A model generated the notes under the pieces. That model was not told the DNA's origin, did no database searches, and worked only from the letters and a program-made list of their open reading frames with translations. From positions 1-14,864 of the forward strand of contig JANEMG010000013.1 of the NCBI GenBank assembly GCA_024511045.1: a stretch of DNA of 14,864 bases. The letters run 5' to 3'. The position numbers and the translations under genes were made by a program. This DNA comes from Gammaproteobacteria bacterium. Lineage in GTDB: Bacteria > Pseudomonadota > Gammaproteobacteria > Methylococcales > Methylomonadaceae. This document shows positions 8,542 to 14,815 of this stretch, piece after piece. The number at the start of each line of letters is the position of its first letter. The stretch's first letter is position 1.

Positions 8542-9014
8542 TGCGCCTTCTGAGCATCGAGGATGTGGTGACCGGCAGCCTGATCTATGCCCTGGGCGAC
8601 AGCATGGCGGCGTTGCTGGCCGGCGAGTTCCAGACGATGCGCATGCTGGTTCTGGGGGGAACCCTGTATGCCGTGGAGATCCCCGCCTGGTTCCGCTGGA
8701 TCGGCCGCCGCTACGCGCGGCCGCGGTTTTCCGATGCGATAAAACGCATGCTGATGGCGGCGGCCTATTTCAATCCGCTGTGGATTGCCAGGCACCTGTT
8801 GTTCATCAGGCTGTTTTCCGAACAATGGCAGACGGTCTCCTGGGATCTGCTGAGCATCGCCAGCCAGTCATTCGTCTACTGCCTGCCCGTGGCGCTGCCG
8901 GTCAACTATCTGATCCAGAACCATATTCCACTGGCCTGGCGGTTCTTTGCCAGTTCTGTTTTTTCTGCCGTGATGGCCGTGTATTTTTCCCTGAGCGAGG
9001 TGCTGTATGGCTAG
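8541..9014 (+). CDS. Small membrane protein with Mpv17/PMP22-like spacing of motifs
   Basis: A 157-residue protein with four or five hydrophobic segments (about 9-28, 36-54, 68-90, 100-124, 132-153). I recognise no standard bacterial family. The layout resembles eukaryotic Mpv17/PMP22 proteins: TG and GD at 11-20 near the N terminus, R34 before a glycine-rich helix ending at P48, K68 followed by P79 in the third segment, and a last segment patterned NY..(N122) IPL (129-131) R134 with a serine at S150, like the Mpv17 signature NF..VPL..R..W..YLS. The Asp-Gln pair of Mpv17 is not kept. It starts on TGATG overlapping the xdhB stop (GTG 8538 is an alternative) and overlaps xdhC by 8 bases, so it is made with the XDH proteins. 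A role in purine or urate passage across the membrane is conceivable but is only inference. Confidence 0.8.
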   Translation: MRLLSIEDVVTGSLIYALGDSMAALLAGEFQTMRMLVLGGTLYAVEIPAWFRWIGRRYARPRFSDAIKRMLMAAAYFNPLWIARHLLFIRLFSEQWQTVSWDLLSIASQSFVYCLPVALPVNYLIQNHIPLAWRFFASSVFSAVMAVYFSLSEVLYG

Positions 9015-9963
9015 GCAGGAATTCTGGGAGCAACTGATCGAGGCCCTGCGGAAGAACGAGGCCGTGGCCTTGCTGCTGGTCGTCGCCAGCAGGGACAGCT
9101 CGCCGGGCAGGGCCGGGGCGAAGATGCTGCTGCCCGATGGCAGGGCGCAGGGAACCATCGGCGGCGGCAGCGTGGAATATGCCATGAGCAAAAAGGCCAG
9201 GGCATGGCTGAACAGCGGCCAGGGTGTACGGCTGTGCCGTCTGCAGCACAGGCAGTCCACGGACGGCCAGGCGTCGGGCCAGTTGTGCGGCGGCAGCCAG
9301 TCGGTGGTCTATCTGCGCTGCACCCGGCAGCACGTCCCCTTGCTGCAGCAGCTGCTTCTGACCGGCCGGCAGGAACAGTCCAGCCTGCTGCAGATCGCCC
9401 CCCGGGGGATGTCGGTCGTACTTTCCGAAAAGCCTTTGCCCGGGCCGGAGTTCAGCTATCGAGACGATGCGGACTGGCGCTACCGGGAGAGCCTGAATGT
9501 CTGCAAAACCGTCTATCTGTTCGGTGGAGGCCATGTCAGCCTGGCCCTGTCGCAAATTCTGACGCTGCTGTATTACCAGGTGCTGGTCATCGATCCCAGG
9601 GGAAATCTGGAAACCCTGCAGCGCAATCGATGGGCTGCACAAAAGCTGTGCCTGCCCTGTTCGGCGGCGAGGGAGGTGATACGGCAGGGCGGGCAGAGCA
9701 GTGTCGTGGTCATGACCCACAGCCATAAAACCGACCAGGAACTCATCGCCCGGCTCGCCGGCATCGACGTCGCTTATTTCGGCGTGCTGGGCAGCCGGTG
9801 CAAGCTCAGGATATTGCGGGAAAACCTGGAAGGACAAGTCGACGAGGATTTCTGGGATTCACTGCATGCCCCAGCCGGATTGCCCATAGGCAGCAGCGCG
9901 CCCATGGAAATCGCCGTCAGCATCGCCGTGGAACTGATACAAACCTTCAGTGCCGCCCGTTAA
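9007..9963 (+). CDS. xdhC: XdhC-type molybdenum cofactor insertion/sulfuration chaperone
   Basis: A 318-residue accessory protein of the XdhC/CoxI family, which binds molybdenum cofactor, promotes its sulfuration and hands it to the XDH large subunit in the cytoplasm. The N-terminal domain shows ASRDSSPGRAGAKMLLPDG and GTIGGGSVEYA (about 27-59), then LCGGSQSVVYL with the CGG motif at 94-96. A Rossmann-type C-terminal domain follows, with VYLFGGGHVSLAL (169-181), VIDPRGN and VLGSRCK. The length is normal for the family. ATG 9007 overlaps the preceding gene by 8 bases and is preceded by GAGCGAGG (8993-9000), a plausible ribosome site. It is the last gene of the purine operon; no urate oxidase or purine permease follows. 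Confidence 0.92.
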   Translation: MARQEFWEQLIEALRKNEAVALLLVVASRDSSPGRAGAKMLLPDGRAQGTIGGGSVEYAMSKKARAWLNSGQGVRLCRLQHRQSTDGQASGQLCGGSQSVVYLRCTRQHVPLLQQLLLTGRQEQSSLLQIAPRGMSVVLSEKPLPGPEFSYRDDADWRYRESLNVCKTVYLFGGGHVSLALSQILTLLYYQVLVIDPRGNLETLQRNRWAAQKLCLPCSAAREVIRQGGQSSVVVMTHSHKTDQELIARLAGIDVAYFGVLGSRCKLRILRENLEGQVDEDFWDSLHAPAGLPIGSSAPMEIAVSIAVELIQTFSAAR

Positions 9964-9964
9964 A

Positions 9965-10413
9965 ACCTGCTGTGGCAGCAGCGTCCACCTGCAACGTATC
10001 GGCCGGCTCAAGGAAAAATACCAGGGCATCGGACAGTATTACGTCATCGAATCGATCCCCGATGCATCAGGCGACAAAGCCATGGCCATCAACTGGTCGA
10101 AACAAATCAAACCCGGCAGACGACTGGCGCACGCCGGCGTCTACTGCCTGCGCACCAATGCGACCAAGTGGAACAATGCACGACCTTGGCGCACCTGCAG
10201 CATGCTCACCGGCCTGGAAGCGGTATTCCGCAGTCTAAGATCAGAACGGGGCCTGCGGCGCGTCACCGCCTCCTTCCCACGCGCCGACGGCGGAGCCCTG
10301 CAGGGCCGCAAAGCCACCCGTCCGGAAACAGAACTGGCGGCAATCTTTCACGCCCTCGATATCGCCCCTTGCCCGAAGGTATACAAAAAGCCATCGTAAC
10401 TACTCACCCTTAG
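9965..10413 (+). pseudogene. IS1634-family transposase remnant
   Basis: The reading frame just after the xdhC stop holds only the C-terminal part of a DDE transposase of the IS1634 type: LQRIGRLKEKYQGIGQYY, GVYCLRTNATKWN and MLTGLEAVFRSLRSERGLR. It then jumps directly to RVTASFPRADGG and RKATRPETELAAIFHALDI. In full-length relatives, as I remember them, about 60 residues (the DGHLFI..LAYHLV region with the last catalytic stretch) lie between those blocks, so an internal deletion that kept the frame is likely. The final residues need a second frame: GIQKAIV ends at the stop 10411-10413, implying a frameshift near 10373-10378. The N-terminal half with the first catalytic aspartates is absent, so it cannot transpose. 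It marks an old insertion at the end of the purine operon. Confidence 0.8.
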
Positions 10414-10731
10414 TAAAAGAGGCCCCTATGGTTGGTCTGTGGAGGAAGTGTCTTTGGCAGGGATGCCAAAGTCAAGCCTGCAGGGATGTTTTCACGGCGT
10501 CTTCCGGAACAGATTACCCATAGGAGCCCGAATAGTTGCAAGCCATCAAGCCTTGAGATTCACCCGAAAAAACAGTTTGTAGTGCCTGACGGCAATCATT
10601 GAGCCGCTGACATGCTGGTTCACAGGGGGTTTTAAATTGGACTGCTAAAGATGTGGGCAAGATCCCTCCTGGCGTCGGGATGACAAGAATCACAGGGTTT
10701 CAGCAAAGCTGAGGGTCATACGTAATTAGTG
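10414..10731 (+). other. Non-coding region with hairpins, no gene seen
   Basis: No credible protein is encoded here. The region holds the hairpin at 10452-10471, a second CAGGGATG at 10481-10488 set in the palindrome CCTGCAGG, and a small stem TCAGC/GCTGA with an AAA loop near 10700-10712. Together with repeat copy A it forms a roughly 460-base structured stretch between the transposase remnant and the V4R gene. It may include the decayed 3' end of the insertion sequence, whose terminal repeat I could not identify. Confidence 0.45.
10452..10471 (+). repeat. Hairpin with AGGGAT loop
   Basis: CTTTGGC (10452-10458) pairs perfectly with GCCAAAG (10465-10471) around the six-base loop AGGGAT. The same stem-loop design occurs at 10758-10777 (loop AGGGAC) and 11866-11883 (loop AGGGAT). 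Hairpins with CAGGGATG tops are scattered through many gammaproteobacterial genomes, so it may be a member of a dispersed repeat family. Confidence 0.6.
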
Positions 10732-10881
10732 CCCGTCTATAAATGACGGGAACTGATCCGGCACAGGGACGTGCCGGCATAATCAGTGCCCACAAGTCAT
10801 TGCTTGTGAAGAAAACAGCCAATCGCATTTGCTGTTTTCTTTCAATAAACATCCCTTAGGATGGGTGCTTATAGACGCTAC
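10732..10881 (+). repeat. Direct repeat copy A (hairpin-rich, about 150 bases)
   Basis: This segment matches 11839-11987 in the same orientation, at roughly 80 percent identity or a little more by eye, with small indels. In order it holds CCCGTC/GACGGG (10732-10750), the perfect 7-base stem CCGGCAC/GTGCCGG around AGGGAC (10758-10777), CACAAG/CTTGTG (around 10790-10808), an 11-base stem (10809-10841) and CATCC/GGATG (near 10850-10863). It ends about 14 bases past the stop of the minus-strand V4R gene. Confidence 0.82.
10809..10841 (-). terminator. Possible terminator for the V4R/Roadblock unit
   Basis: AAGAAAACAGC pairs perfectly over 11 bases with GCTGTTTTCTT, around an 11-base loop. Each arm ends in an A/T-rich run, so the structure could act in either direction. 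It lies about 55 bases downstream of the V4R stop. The GC core is short (CAGC/GCTG), so termination strength is uncertain. The equivalent stem in copy B has mismatches. Confidence 0.4.
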
Positions 10882-10894
10882 TAATCAGGTAAAA

Positions 10895-11380
10895 TCATCC
10901 AAGGTCCAGATCGAAACCGCAGGCTTCATCACCGAGTCCGCCGATACAGGTGATTTCCCTGGCCCGGACGCGGCTGCCGGTAATGCTTTCCACGGCGCCG
11001 GCTATCAAGCCGCCTTCGAAATGACAAATTGGCCGGCCAACGGTTTCCAGACCGCTGCAGGTGATGCATTCGTAGACATCGACATGTATTCTGGTTTCCG
11101 TAACGACTGGAACCTCGATGACGCCGATCTTCAGATCGGCACAAAGTTGCAGGAAGTCCTCCAGTTTTTTCAACCCCAGGGAAACCCCAAGCTTTTTACC
11201 GGCAAGATAGGCAGCGCCGGACGCACCTCTGCCGATTATGTCCTCCAGCGCCACCAGGCGCAGCAAACGATACAATGCCACGCCTGCATCTTTGCCCAGC
11301 GTCGGGCGCACGACTTTCAGGGCATTGCCGATATCGATGTTTTGATAGGTCGTTAGAATTTGTTCTTCAGCAGTCATCAT
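10895..11380 (-). CDS. Stand-alone V4R-domain protein
   Basis: A 161-residue soluble protein that is almost wholly a V4R (4-vinyl reductase) domain, the fold shared with TRAPP subunit Bet3 and with the aromatic-sensing domains of XylR/DmpR regulators. The family cysteine pattern is clear: ECITC (C105, C108), PICHFEGGLIAGAVE (C119), VRAREITC (C145) and DEACGF (C154). In MopR/DmpR-type domains such cysteines hold a structural zinc, and V4R domains often bind small hydrophobic ligands. The segment GRGASGAAYLAGKKLG (50-65) is also typical. ATG 11380 and ATG 11377 are both possible; GAGGA at 11385-11389 fits 11377 slightly better. It lies 44 bases after the Roadblock gene on the same strand, so the two are surely co-transcribed. 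No DNA-binding or output domain is attached. The ligand and role are unknown. Confidence 0.87.
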   Translation of the reverse strand: MMTAEEQILTTYQNIDIGNALKVVRPTLGKDAGVALYRLLRLVALEDIIGRGASGAAYLAGKKLGVSLGLKKLEDFLQLCADLKIGVIEVPVVTETRIHVDVYECITCSGLETVGRPICHFEGGLIAGAVESITGSRVRAREITCIGGLGDEACGFDLDLG

Positions 11381-11424
11381 TATTTCCTCGAAGGGTCAGT
11401 GTGGCGATCGGGCTGAGAACCTGC

Positions 11425-11793
11425 TCAGCTGGCGCAAAGCAATCGTTCCAGATCCTGTATGGTCCGCTTCACTTCCAGAAAGATCAGGCCCAGTTTTGCC
11501 TGCTTGGCCACCAGTACGACCAGCGAAGCGTCGCTGCCGACGGCATTGACAAGCACATAGCCATCCGGTGAACGGATATACACCTGGCCCATTTCCGAGC
11601 GCATCAATTCGCTGGATATTCTTTCGCCAATCCCCAGCATGGCGGCTGCCATGCCCCCCAGCAGGTCTTCATCGATTTTGCCGGGCATCGCTGACGCAAT
11701 GAGCTGGCCATCAATACTGATGACAGCGCCGCCAATGATCTCGGGTATGTTGCCATTGAGGGATTTCAGAGTACTGGTAATCTGGTCGGACAT
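11425..11793 (-). CDS. Roadblock/LC7-domain protein
   Basis: A 122-residue single-domain Roadblock/LC7 protein. Visible family features are GGAVISIDGQLIASAMP (21-37), the alanine/glycine-rich helix GGMAAAMLGIGERISSEL (46-63), GQVYIRSPDGYVLVNAVG (69-86) and LVVLVAKQAKLGLIFLEVKRTIQDLERLL (91-119). Members such as MglB regulate small Ras-like GTPases, and others are dimeric scaffolds. No GTPase gene lies in this window, so the partner is elsewhere or the protein works with the V4R protein encoded 44 bases downstream. It has a strong ribosome site. The first gene of the pair, it begins about 46 bases from repeat copy B, which fills its upstream region and may carry its promoter. Confidence 0.9.
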   Translation of the reverse strand: MSDQITSTLKSLNGNIPEIIGGAVISIDGQLIASAMPGKIDEDLLGGMAAAMLGIGERISSELMRSEMGQVYIRSPDGYVLVNAVGSDASLVVLVAKQAKLGLIFLEVKRTIQDLERLLCAS

Positions 11794-11798
11794 AACGG

Positions 11799-11805
11799 TC
11801 TCCCT
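11799..11805 (-). promoter_or_regulatory. Ribosome binding site of the Roadblock gene
   Basis: On the minus strand AGGGAGA lies 5 bases before ATG 11793. It is the clearest ribosome site in this part of the window and supports the start and the coding strand. Confidence 0.6.
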
Positions 11806-11838
11806 GCAAAACTTTTGTCATTTCAATGCTAAGTGGTT

Positions 11839-11987
11839 CCCGCCTGTCAATGACGGGAACTGCTCCGGCACAGGGATGTGCCGACATGATCAATGACTGC
11901 AAGCCATTGATTATGAAGAAAACAGCCAATCGCATTTGCTGCTTTATTTCTGTAAACATCCCATGGATGGGTGTATATAGATGCTAA
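11839..11987 (+). repeat. Direct repeat copy B (hairpin-rich, about 150 bases)
   Basis: Second copy of the repeat at 10732-10881, same orientation, 1107 bases away. It keeps the stem CGGCAC/GTGCCG around AGGGAT (11866-11883) and the block AAGAAAACAGCCAATCGCAT unchanged. It also has a perfect 7-base stem ATCAATG/CATTGAT (around 11889-11911) where copy A has a different pairing. It fills the upstream region of the minus-strand Roadblock gene. The copies bracket exactly the Roadblock and V4R genes. Confidence 0.82.
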
Positions 11988-12166
11988 CAACTTAGTGACA
12001 GGACCTGTGTTGAGGATAGAGCATTGGCTTGGCAAACAATACGAATCACCTTGATTTTGAGACATGCCGGGCAAAAAGCCTGTGAAGTCAGGGTTCATCG
12101 GCGACAGGGAAATGATTGGGTCAGATTGACCCGTGCTGTGTTTAGGGGCTGCAAGGCGGGAATAAT

Positions 12167-12355
12167 CTATCGGCCCTGTAGTCGCGTGTCTCTGCCCTGA
12201 ATATAGCGGCGGCAGGCATCGACGCACTGTGGTTTTGTGGGATAGGGGCCGCTGATTCTGTCGACGGTGTAGAACCACCAGCCTTCGGCGTTGTGGTAAT
12301 AGCGGTCCTGCGGTATGAAAAGTTTATTGCCGGGCTTCTTGTATTTTCTTTGCAT
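12167..12355 (-). CDS. Small DUF6316-like protein
   Basis: A 62-residue protein of unknown function. The core YYHNAEGWWFYTVDRISGPYP (20-40), followed by a helix with TKPQCVDACRRYI, resembles DUF6316 proteins of gammaproteobacteria (aromatic strand, tryptophans, GP(Y/F), then an amphipathic helix). The amino acid make-up is protein-like, unlike the shadow frames nearby. It is divergent from yheS, with 51 bases between the two start codons, so both promoters must lie in that short gap or overlap the genes. No clear ribosome site precedes the start. No partner is suggested by context. Confidence 0.6.
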   Translation of the reverse strand: MQRKYKKPGNKLFIPQDRYYHNAEGWWFYTVDRISGPYPTKPQCVDACRRYIQGRDTRLQGR

Positions 12356-12406
12356 CCCGGCTATTTTAGCCTATTCGTTACGACTATTACCAAGCGCATC
12401 ATTTCG

Positions 12407-14293
12407 ATGATCAATTTCAAAAACATCGCCCTGCGTCGCGGTGCCAGACTGTTGTTTGCAGGGGCCTCATTGACCATTCACAAGGGCCAGAAAGTCGGTG
12501 TTACCGGAGCCAATGGTACAGGCAAATCCAGTCTGTTTGCTTTGTTGCTTGGCAATCTGCAGCCCGATCAGGGAGAATTTTCCCTGCCGCCCGACCTGGT
12601 GATGGCGCATGTATCGCAGGAAACCGAGGCATCGGGCATCAGCGCCATTGATTTCGTTCTGGATGGCGACCGGGAGCTGCGTGAACTGCAAAGCAAGCTG
12701 GCCTCCGCAGAGCAAAGCAACGATGGCCTGCTACTGGCAGAACTGCATGGCAGGCTGGAGGACATCGGCGGCTACAGCGCCGTTTCCAGAGCATCGCGAT
12801 TGATGAATGGCCTGGGTTTTCAGACGGGCCAGGAAAACATCCCGGTTCGGGAGTTTTCCGGAGGCTGGCGGATGCGCCTCAATCTGGCCCAGGCATTGAT
12901 GTGCCGCTCCGATGTTCTGCTGCTGGATGAACCGACCAACCATCTGGATCTGGATGCCGTGATCTGGCTGCAGGACTGGCTGGAGAAATACCCGGGTACC
13001 TTGCTGCTGATTTCCCATGACCGTGATTTTCTCGACAGCATCACCGATCATATCATCCATATCGAACAACAAAGGGCAGATTATTATACCGGCAACTATT
13101 CCGCTTTCGAGGTCTTGCGTGCGGAAAAGCTGGCGCAGCAGCAGGCAGCCTATGCGAAGCAGCAGCGCGAAATAGCCCATATCCAAAGCTTCATCGATCG
13201 CTTCCGCGCCAAGGCCACCAAGGCGAGGCAGGCGCAGAGCAGGATCAAGTCGCTGCAGAAAATGGCCCTGATTGCCCAGGCACATGTCGATTCGCCATTT
13301 CACTTCCAATTCTCCAGGACGGAAAAATTACCCAGCCCGTTGCTGCGCCTAGAGGCTGTTTCTGTGGGTTATGGCGACAGCGATCTGTTCAGTGCTGTGG
13401 ACCTTTCCATCGAACCAGGGGACCGGATCGGTCTGTTGGGTGCTAACGGTGCGGGAAAATCCACGCTGATCAAATTGCTGGCGGGAGAACTGGTACCGGG
13501 AACAGGTCTCAGGGAAGCGGCCGAAACGTTGCAGATCGGCTATTTTGCCCAGCATCAGCTGGAACAGCTGCAAGCGACGGAAAGTCCGCTGTGGCATCTG
13601 CAAAAGATCGCTACCGATGCTACGGAAAAGGAGTTGCGGAATTTTCTGGGCGGCTTCGATTTTCATGGCGACAAGGTCCTGGAGCCGGTGGTGAATTTTT
13701 CCGGCGGCGAAAAGGCCAGGCTGGTTCTGGCATTGCTGGTTCATCGAAATCCCAATCTATTGCTGCTGGATGAACCGACCAATCATCTCGACCTGGAAAT
13801 GCGCCATGCCCTGAGCATGGCCCTGCAGGACTATCAAGGCGCACTGGTGGTGGTGTCCCATGACCGGCATTTTCTGCGCTCGGTAACCGATCAGCTGCTG
13901 CTGGTCAGCGATGGTCAGGTCACGGCTTTTGCCGGTGATCTGGATGATTACCGCAAGTGGCTGGTGGAGAAGGGAAAACAGGTTCCGGCACCGGATCTGC
14001 AGGGTTCGGCGGCCCGTACTTCCCGAAAGGAAGTCCGGCAGCGGCAGGCGGAAAGGCGGCAACAGCTCAGGCCGTTGCAGCAGGCGCTGGATCAAGCAGA
14101 ACGCATGGTGGAAAAATTGCATGCCGATCAGCAGCACCTCCAGGATCAACTGGCCGATCCGGAAATTTATACAGAACAAGGAAAAGAGCGGCTGAAAAAG
14201 CTGCTGTTGAAAAAAGCCGAGCTGGACAAGACACTTGCAGAAGCCGAGAGCGACTGGCTGCAGGCAAGCGAAAAACTGGAACAACAACAATAA
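12407..14293 (+). CDS. yheS: ABC-F translation factor YheS
   Basis: A 628-residue cytoplasmic ATPase with two ABC domains and no membrane segments, of the ABC-F family that binds the ribosomal E site. Domain 1 has Walker A GANGTGKS (34-41), signature FSGGW (150-154) and Walker B LLLDEPTNHLDLDAVIWL with E175. The linker includes FIDRFRAKATKARQAQSRIK (about 265-284). Domain 2 has Walker A GANGAGKS (345-352), FSGGE (431-435) and Walker B with E456, then VVVSHDRHF. A charged coiled-coil tail fills the last 80 residues or so. Motif by motif it matches E. coli YheS (637 residues) better than Uup or EttA. The frame is open upstream to 12293, but homology starts at MINFKNIALRRG, so ATG 12407 was chosen. 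The next gene starts 15 bases after its stop. Confidence 0.95.
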   Translation: MINFKNIALRRGARLLFAGASLTIHKGQKVGVTGANGTGKSSLFALLLGNLQPDQGEFSLPPDLVMAHVSQETEASGISAIDFVLDGDRELRELQSKLASAEQSNDGLLLAELHGRLEDIGGYSAVSRASRLMNGLGFQTGQENIPVREFSGGWRMRLNLAQALMCRSDVLLLDEPTNHLDLDAVIWLQDWLEKYPGTLLLISHDRDFLDSITDHIIHIEQQRADYYTGNYSAFEVLRAEKLAQQQAAYAKQQREIAHIQSFIDRFRAKATKARQAQSRIKSLQKMALIAQAHVDSPFHFQFSRTEKLPSPLLRLEAVSVGYGDSDLFSAVDLSIEPGDRIGLLGANGAGKSTLIKLLAGELVPGTGLREAAETLQIGYFAQHQLEQLQATESPLWHLQKIATDATEKELRNFLGGFDFHGDKVLEPVVNFSGGEKARLVLALLVHRNPNLLLLDEPTNHLDLEMRHALSMALQDYQGALVVVSHDRHFLRSVTDQLLLVSDGQVTAFAGDLDDYRKWLVEKGKQVPAPDLQGSAARTSRKEVRQRQAERRQQLRPLQQALDQAERMVEKLHADQQHLQDQLADPEIYTEQGKERLKKLLLKKAELDKTLAEAESDWLQASEKLEQQQ

Positions 14294-14308
14294 AAATCAC
14301 CTCTGGAT

Positions 14309-14815
14309 ATGCTGGAAATCATCAAATTATTCAAAGATATCTGTCTTTTCAAACGGGGGCCTCAAGAGGTTCCGCATTCACTGGTTCTGTTATGGATGCT
14401 GCTGGCAGTGAATGCCGCCGTCAGTTTTCTGGCGCTGTATCTGAGTGCGGGTTTTCTGCAGACACTCCTGCAAATCGTCGTCAGCCTGCTGCTGTTAATG
14501 GCTGGAAGCTACGTTATTCTGGCTATCGGCGGCAAGCTGGGGCGATTTTGTCAAACTGCCAGTGCCTTGCTGGGAGCGGACACGTTTATCAGTTTTTTCG
14601 CTCTGCCGGCCTTGGCAACACTGGCTGCAGGACGCGGCTCGGTGATTGTGTATTTCTATCTGCTGGCACTGATGATCTGGCACTGGGCGGTGGCGGGTCA
14701 TATTTTCCGGCATGCCCTGGACAAATCTTTATTTGTCGGTCTGGCAGTGGCCTTTTTGTACATCGCAGCAGCCTATCAAATAATGGCGATGCTGTTGAGC
14801 CATATGCAAAACTAA
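14309..14815 (+). CDS. Polytopic membrane protein, family not recognised
   Basis: A 168-residue protein with five likely membrane helices (about 24-42, 50-73, 89-108, 111-130, 140-163) after a short N-terminal segment containing FKRGPQEVPHS. It has no signal peptide and no catalytic motif that I can see. Short proteins with a similar RGP..VP start and Yip1-like helices occur as conserved hypotheticals in gammaproteobacteria; I would not name a family. It begins 15 bases after yheS on the same strand and may be co-transcribed, but nothing in the sequence links it to translation. The ribosome site is weak (TCTGGA). Confidence 0.75.
   Translation: MLEIIKLFKDICLFKRGPQEVPHSLVLLWMLLAVNAAVSFLALYLSAGFLQTLLQIVVSLLLLMAGSYVILAIGGKLGRFCQTASALLGADTFISFFALPALATLAAGRGSVIVYFYLLALMIWHWAVAGHIFRHALDKSLFVGLAVAFLYIAAAYQIMAMLLSHMQN

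Noticed and set aside
10829..11356. Plus-strand frame across the V4R gene
   Set aside because: It is antisense to a gene with clear V4R cysteine motifs and a ribosome site on the minus strand, and its own translation shows no family features.
11980..11990. GCTAACAA at the edge of repeat B as an integron attC end
   Set aside because: The matching inverse core (GTTRRRY) is missing at the other end and copy A lacks the motif; no integrase is in the window.
12118..12132. GGGTC/GACCC stem after the DUF6316-like gene as a terminator
   Set aside because: Only five base pairs and no T run follows on the minus strand.
11847..12278. Minus-strand frame of 143 residues over repeat copy B
   Set aside because: It is a translation of the repeat and the adjoining spacer, and overlaps the small gene at 12167-12355 in another frame; no protein-like pattern.
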